52,925 nt of DNA from JAHFPN01 sp036559465. Lineage in GTDB: Bacteria > Pseudomonadota > Alphaproteobacteria > Rhizobiales > Xanthobacteraceae. The stretch is from assembly GCA_036559465.1 (NCBI GenBank), contig DATBTC010000079.1:1-52925 (forward strand), in the 5' to 3' direction. This document shows, in pieces, positions 50,179 through 52,925 of the stretch; the stretch's first letter is position 1, and the number at the start of each line of letters is the position of its first letter. A program made the position numbers and the translations under genes. The notes under the pieces were generated by a model, which had not been told where the DNA came from, ran no database searches, and was given only the letters and a program-made list of their open reading frames with translations.

Positions 50179-51594
50179 ATGCGCTACATCTCGACCCGCG
50201 GCGAAGCGCCGCCCGTCTCTTTCACCGACGCGCTGATGATCGGACTCGCGCGCGACGGCGGACTCTATGTGCCGGAAGCGTGGCCGGTGCTGCCGCGCGA
50301 GACGATTGCGTCGTTTGCGGGTCGGCCTTACGCGGACGTCGCCTTCGAAGTGATCCGTTCGTTCGTCGGCGGTACGATCGCCGATGCGGACCTCAACCGC
50401 ATGATCCGCGAGGCCTATGCGGTATTCGACCGCCCCGAAGTCGCGCCATTGCACGACCTCGGGGCCGACGAATTCATCCTCGAGCTGTTTCATGGGCCGA
50501 CGCTGGCGTTCAAGGACATCGCCATGCAACTGGTAGCGCGGATGATGGATCACGTGCTCGTGCAACGCGGCGCGCGCGCAACCATCGTCGTCGCCACTTC
50601 CGGCGATACCGGCGGCGCCGCTGTCGAGGCGTTCCGCGGCCGCAAGCGCGTCGATGTGGTGGTGCTGTTTCCGAAGGGCCGCGTCTCCGACGTGCAGCGG
50701 CGGATGATGACTACGGCGGTTGACGCGAACGTACATGCGCTTGCGATCGACGGGACCTTCGACGATTGCCAGGCGATCGTGAAAGCCTTGTTCAACGACC
50801 AGGTTTTTCGCGAGCGGGTGAAGCTCTCGGCTGTGAACTCGATCAACTGGGCGCGGATTGCGGCCCAGGCGGTCTATTATTTCACCGCCGCCGCGGTGCT
50901 CGGCGGCCCCGCCAAGACCGTCACGTTCGTGGTCCCGACCGGAAATTTCGGCGATATTTTCGCGGGTTACGCCGCCAAGCGCATGGGGCTTGCGGCCGAG
51001 CGGCTGGTGATCGCGACCAACGTCAACGACATCCTCGCCCGTACGCTAGCGACCGGACGCTATGAGCCGCGTGGCGTGGTCGCGACGCAATCTCCGGCCA
51101 TGGATATCCAGGTGTCCTCGAATTTCGAGCGGCTTTTGTTCGAAGCTTATGGCCGCGAGGCTGCTTCGGTGCGGGCGCTGATGCAGGCGCTCGTTGACGA
51201 GAAGAGTTTTCCCATCGGCAAAGCTACGCTCGATGCGATCCGCGCCGATTTCGAGGCCGGTAGCGCCGATGAGGACGAGACGCGCGCCACGATCCGCGAA
51301 GTGTATCGCGCGAGCGGCTATCTCCTCGACCCGCACGGCGCGGTTGGCCTTGCGGTGGCGCGCAAGCGCGGACATAAAGGCCGCTCGCCGGTCGTTGTGC
51401 TCGGCACCGCACATCCGGCGAAATTCCCCGACGCGGTTGAAGCCGCCACCGGCTTCCGGCCGCAAATGCCGGCCAGCCTTTCCAATCTGATGACGCTGCC
51501 GGAGCGCGCGACTGCGCTGCCGGCGGACAAGGAGAAGATCGTGAACTTCATCACAGAACAAAGCCGTGCCGCGACCAGCGGGGCGATCGCATGA
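50179..51594 (+). CDS. thrC: Threonine synthase
   Basis: A PLP enzyme that converts O-phosphohomoserine to threonine. It starts MRYISTRG, as most family members do, and has the PLP lysine at residue 112 (HGPTLAFKDIAMQ), the phosphate-binding SGDTGGAAVEAF and VVPTGNFGDIFAGY. Length is 471, in the range of the longer class II/plant-yeast type ThrC. It follows surf1 after 31 bases with an AGGAA site, so it can be read through from the cox operon. Its TGA overlaps the ATG of the peptidase gene. Confidence 0.96.
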   Translation: MRYISTRGEAPPVSFTDALMIGLARDGGLYVPEAWPVLPRETIASFAGRPYADVAFEVIRSFVGGTIADADLNRMIREAYAVFDRPEVAPLHDLGADEFILELFHGPTLAFKDIAMQLVARMMDHVLVQRGARATIVVATSGDTGGAAVEAFRGRKRVDVVVLFPKGRVSDVQRRMMTTAVDANVHALAIDGTFDDCQAIVKALFNDQVFRERVKLSAVNSINWARIAAQAVYYFTAAAVLGGPAKTVTFVVPTGNFGDIFAGYAAKRMGLAAERLVIATNVNDILARTLATGRYEPRGVVATQSPAMDIQVSSNFERLLFEAYGREAASVRALMQALVDEKSFPIGKATLDAIRADFEAGSADEDETRATIREVYRASGYLLDPHGAVGLAVARKRGHKGRSPVVVLGTAHPAKFPDAVEAATGFRPQMPASLSNLMTLPERATALPADKEKIVNFITEQSRAATSGAIA

Positions 51595-52862
51595 GCGTCC
51601 GCCTCACCAAGCTGGAAAATGGGATCACCATCGTCACCGATCCGATGCCGCACCTGAAGACGGCGGCGCTCGGCATCTGGGTCGGCGCCGGCTCGCGCCA
51701 TGAGGTGCTGGCCGAGCACGGCATTTCGCATCTGCTGGAACACATGGCGTTCAAGGGCACCAAGCGGCGCAACGCGCGCCAGATCGCTGAGGAGATCGAA
51801 GCCGTCGGCGGCGATCTCAATGCGGCGACCGGTCAGGAGATGACGGGCTACTTCGCGCGCGTGCTCGGCGAAGACGTCGGCCTCGCGCTCGATATCCTCA
51901 CCGACATTCTCACCGAGCCCGCTTTCGATAAGGACGAGCTCAAGCGCGAGCAGGGCGTGATCGTGCAGGAAATCGGTGCCGCGGCCGATCAGCCCGACGA
52001 TCTGGTGTTCGATTTCTTCCAGGAGAGCGCCTTCCCAAGCCAGCCGCTCGGCCGGCCGATTCTCGGCACGATCGAGAGCGTGCGGGCGCAGACGCCGGGG
52101 CGTTTGCGCGACTACATGGCAAAGCATTACCGGACCGGACGCATGGTGGTGGGCGCGGCGGGGGCCGTCGATCACGAGCAGGTGGTGAGCGAAGTCGGCC
52201 GGCGGCTCGCCAAGGTCGCGGCCGGACAGGCACCGGTCGCCGAGCGGGCGCGCTATTCCGGCGGCGTCAAGCTCAGTGCGCGCGACCTCGAGCAGGCGCA
52301 TCTCGTGCTCGGGCTCGAGGGCCGCTCCTATCATTCGCCCGACATCTACGCGATGCAGGTGTTCGCAAATCTGCTCGGCGGCGGGATGTCGTCGCGTCTG
52401 TTCCAAGAGGTGCGGGAGAAGCGCGGGCTTTGCTACTCGATCTCAGCCTTCCATTCGTCGTTTTCCGACACCGGCGTGTTCGGCGTCTATTCGGGAACGG
52501 ATGCCGGTGATGCCGGCGAACTGATGCGTGTCGTCATCGACGAGATCTCGGACGCCGCCGAGAACGCGAGTGAAGTCGAGATCGCGCGCTCGCGGGCGCA
52601 GCTCAAGGTCGGGCTGCTTGCCGCGCTCGAGAGTCCGCAGGCCCGCGCGGATCAGGTCGCGCGCCAGCTCCTGGCCTTTGGGCGCGTGATTCCGCTGGAG
52701 GAGATCGTGGCCAAGATCGAGGCGGTGGGCGTCGCCGAGGCGCGTGCGGCGGGCCGCGCACTGGTCGCCGGTGGCCGGCCGACACTTGCGGCACTTGGAC
52801 CCGGCGCCGGCCTTGAAACGGCGGCGCGGATCGTCGAGAGTCTGGAGCGCAGGGCGGCCTGA
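51591..52862 (+). CDS. M16 family zinc peptidase (processing-peptidase-like)
   Basis: A 423-residue member of peptidase family M16, related to the beta subunit of mitochondrial processing peptidase. The inverted zinc motif is HGISHLLEH (His47, Glu50, His51) with the distal Glu127 in VIVQEIG, and the glycine-rich loop LLGGGMSSRLFQEVREKRGLCY is intact, so it should be catalytically active. The ATG start overlaps the thrC stop as ATGA, and the pair thrC-M16 is a frequent neighbourhood in alphaproteobacteria. Its natural substrates are unknown. Confidence 0.92.
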   Translation: MSVRLTKLENGITIVTDPMPHLKTAALGIWVGAGSRHEVLAEHGISHLLEHMAFKGTKRRNARQIAEEIEAVGGDLNAATGQEMTGYFARVLGEDVGLALDILTDILTEPAFDKDELKREQGVIVQEIGAAADQPDDLVFDFFQESAFPSQPLGRPILGTIESVRAQTPGRLRDYMAKHYRTGRMVVGAAGAVDHEQVVSEVGRRLAKVAAGQAPVAERARYSGGVKLSARDLEQAHLVLGLEGRSYHSPDIYAMQVFANLLGGGMSSRLFQEVREKRGLCYSISAFHSSFSDTGVFGVYSGTDAGDAGELMRVVIDEISDAAENASEVEIARSRAQLKVGLLAALESPQARADQVARQLLAFGRVIPLEEIVAKIEAVGVAEARAAGRALVAGGRPTLAALGPGAGLETAARIVESLERRAA

Positions 52863-52889
52863 GCCCGGGGCAAATTCCTCTTTTTCTCT

Positions 52890-52925
52890 ATGGCCTTATT
52901 CCGGTCGGTGGTTTGGTCCGAGACG
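52890..52925 (+). CDS. Possible start of a downstream gene, cut by the window edge
   Basis: An ATG at 52890 opens a frame of 12 codons (MALFRSVVWSET) that runs off the end, 27 bases past the peptidase stop. In related genomes a GNAT-family acetyltransferase starting MALF often follows here, but twelve codons cannot prove this, and no strong ribosome binding site is seen. Confidence 0.35.
   Translation, partial: MALFRSVVWSET

Noticed and set aside
1..52925. CRISPR arrays, phage genes, toxin-antitoxin pairs, integrases or transposases
   Set aside because: None seen on either strand; the only repeats are short inverted or direct repeats listed as features.

Overview
The window is a gene-dense, GC-rich bacterial chromosome segment (about 57 protein genes, no rRNA, tRNA, CRISPR or intact mobile element seen). 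The gene content points to an alphaproteobacterium of the Hyphomicrobiales (Rhizobiales), probably near the Bradyrhizobium/Rhodopseudomonas/Xanthobacteraceae group. The signs are a coxB-coxA-ctaB-coxF-ctaG-coxC-DUF983-surf1 oxidase cluster running into thrC and an M16 peptidase, the lipid A/Kdo block with DUF4170 and DUF2093, DUF6101, IalB, DUF1127 and a MutL carrying the endonuclease motif. This placement is inference from family knowledge; no search was run.

Layout. 1-3.3 kb: a decayed non-coding edge, then a minus-strand pair (family 2 glycosyltransferase and FAD-dependent oxidoreductase, possibly the edge of a glycan locus) and a small secreted CHAP/NlpC-like hydrolase. 3.5-10.7 kb: a plus-strand catabolic run: cytochrome c, dihydropyrimidinase/hydantoinase, 3-oxoadipate CoA-transferase (catIJ), 3-oxoadipyl-CoA thiolase, RutE-type reductase and GlpD. 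10.7-18.6 kb: a TetR regulator facing an EmrAB-type efflux pair across two matching palindromes, a polyamine-type ABC transporter (potGHI without a binding-protein gene) and pgi. 18.6-27.6 kb: DNA and RNA housekeeping (mutL, rsmD, rluB, tadA, xseA) with purD, an APH-fold kinase and a fluoroacetate-dehalogenase-type hydrolase. 27.6-31.7 kb: a minus-strand envelope operon reading cysQ, DUF4170, acyltransferase, waaA, lpxK. 31.9-43.5 kb: DUF6101, ubiA with a secreted four-cysteine protein, rsmE, two GCS2-family ligases (YbdK type and GshA), a DMT exporter, a Kef-type K+/H+ antiporter, a LysR/DUF1127 pair, a Bcr-type MFS and IalB. 43.8-52.9 kb: the aa3-type cytochrome oxidase operon continuing into threonine synthase, an M16 peptidase and the first codons of another gene.

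How the genes work together. The oxidase operon holds the three core subunits plus heme O synthesis (ctaB), CuB insertion (ctaG), surf1 and a 53-residue membrane protein (coxF type). The lpxK/waaA block makes and decorates the lipid A-Kdo core. catI/catJ and the thiolase form the last two steps of the beta-ketoadipate pathway with the upper pathway absent from the window. GshA lies close to a glutathione-gated-type K+ efflux system. Many genes are translationally coupled through ATGA or GTGA overlaps, and every convergent junction is extremely tight (8 bp apart to 17 bp overlapping).

I did not find a clear undescribed defence system, biosynthetic island or selfish element. The observations most worth following are the paired TetR boxes, the four-cysteine secreted protein coupled to ubiA, the DUF proteins in the lipid A block, the dehalogenase with a complete fluoroacetate-type active site, the hydantoinase/catIJ/RutE grouping, and the compact convergent junctions.
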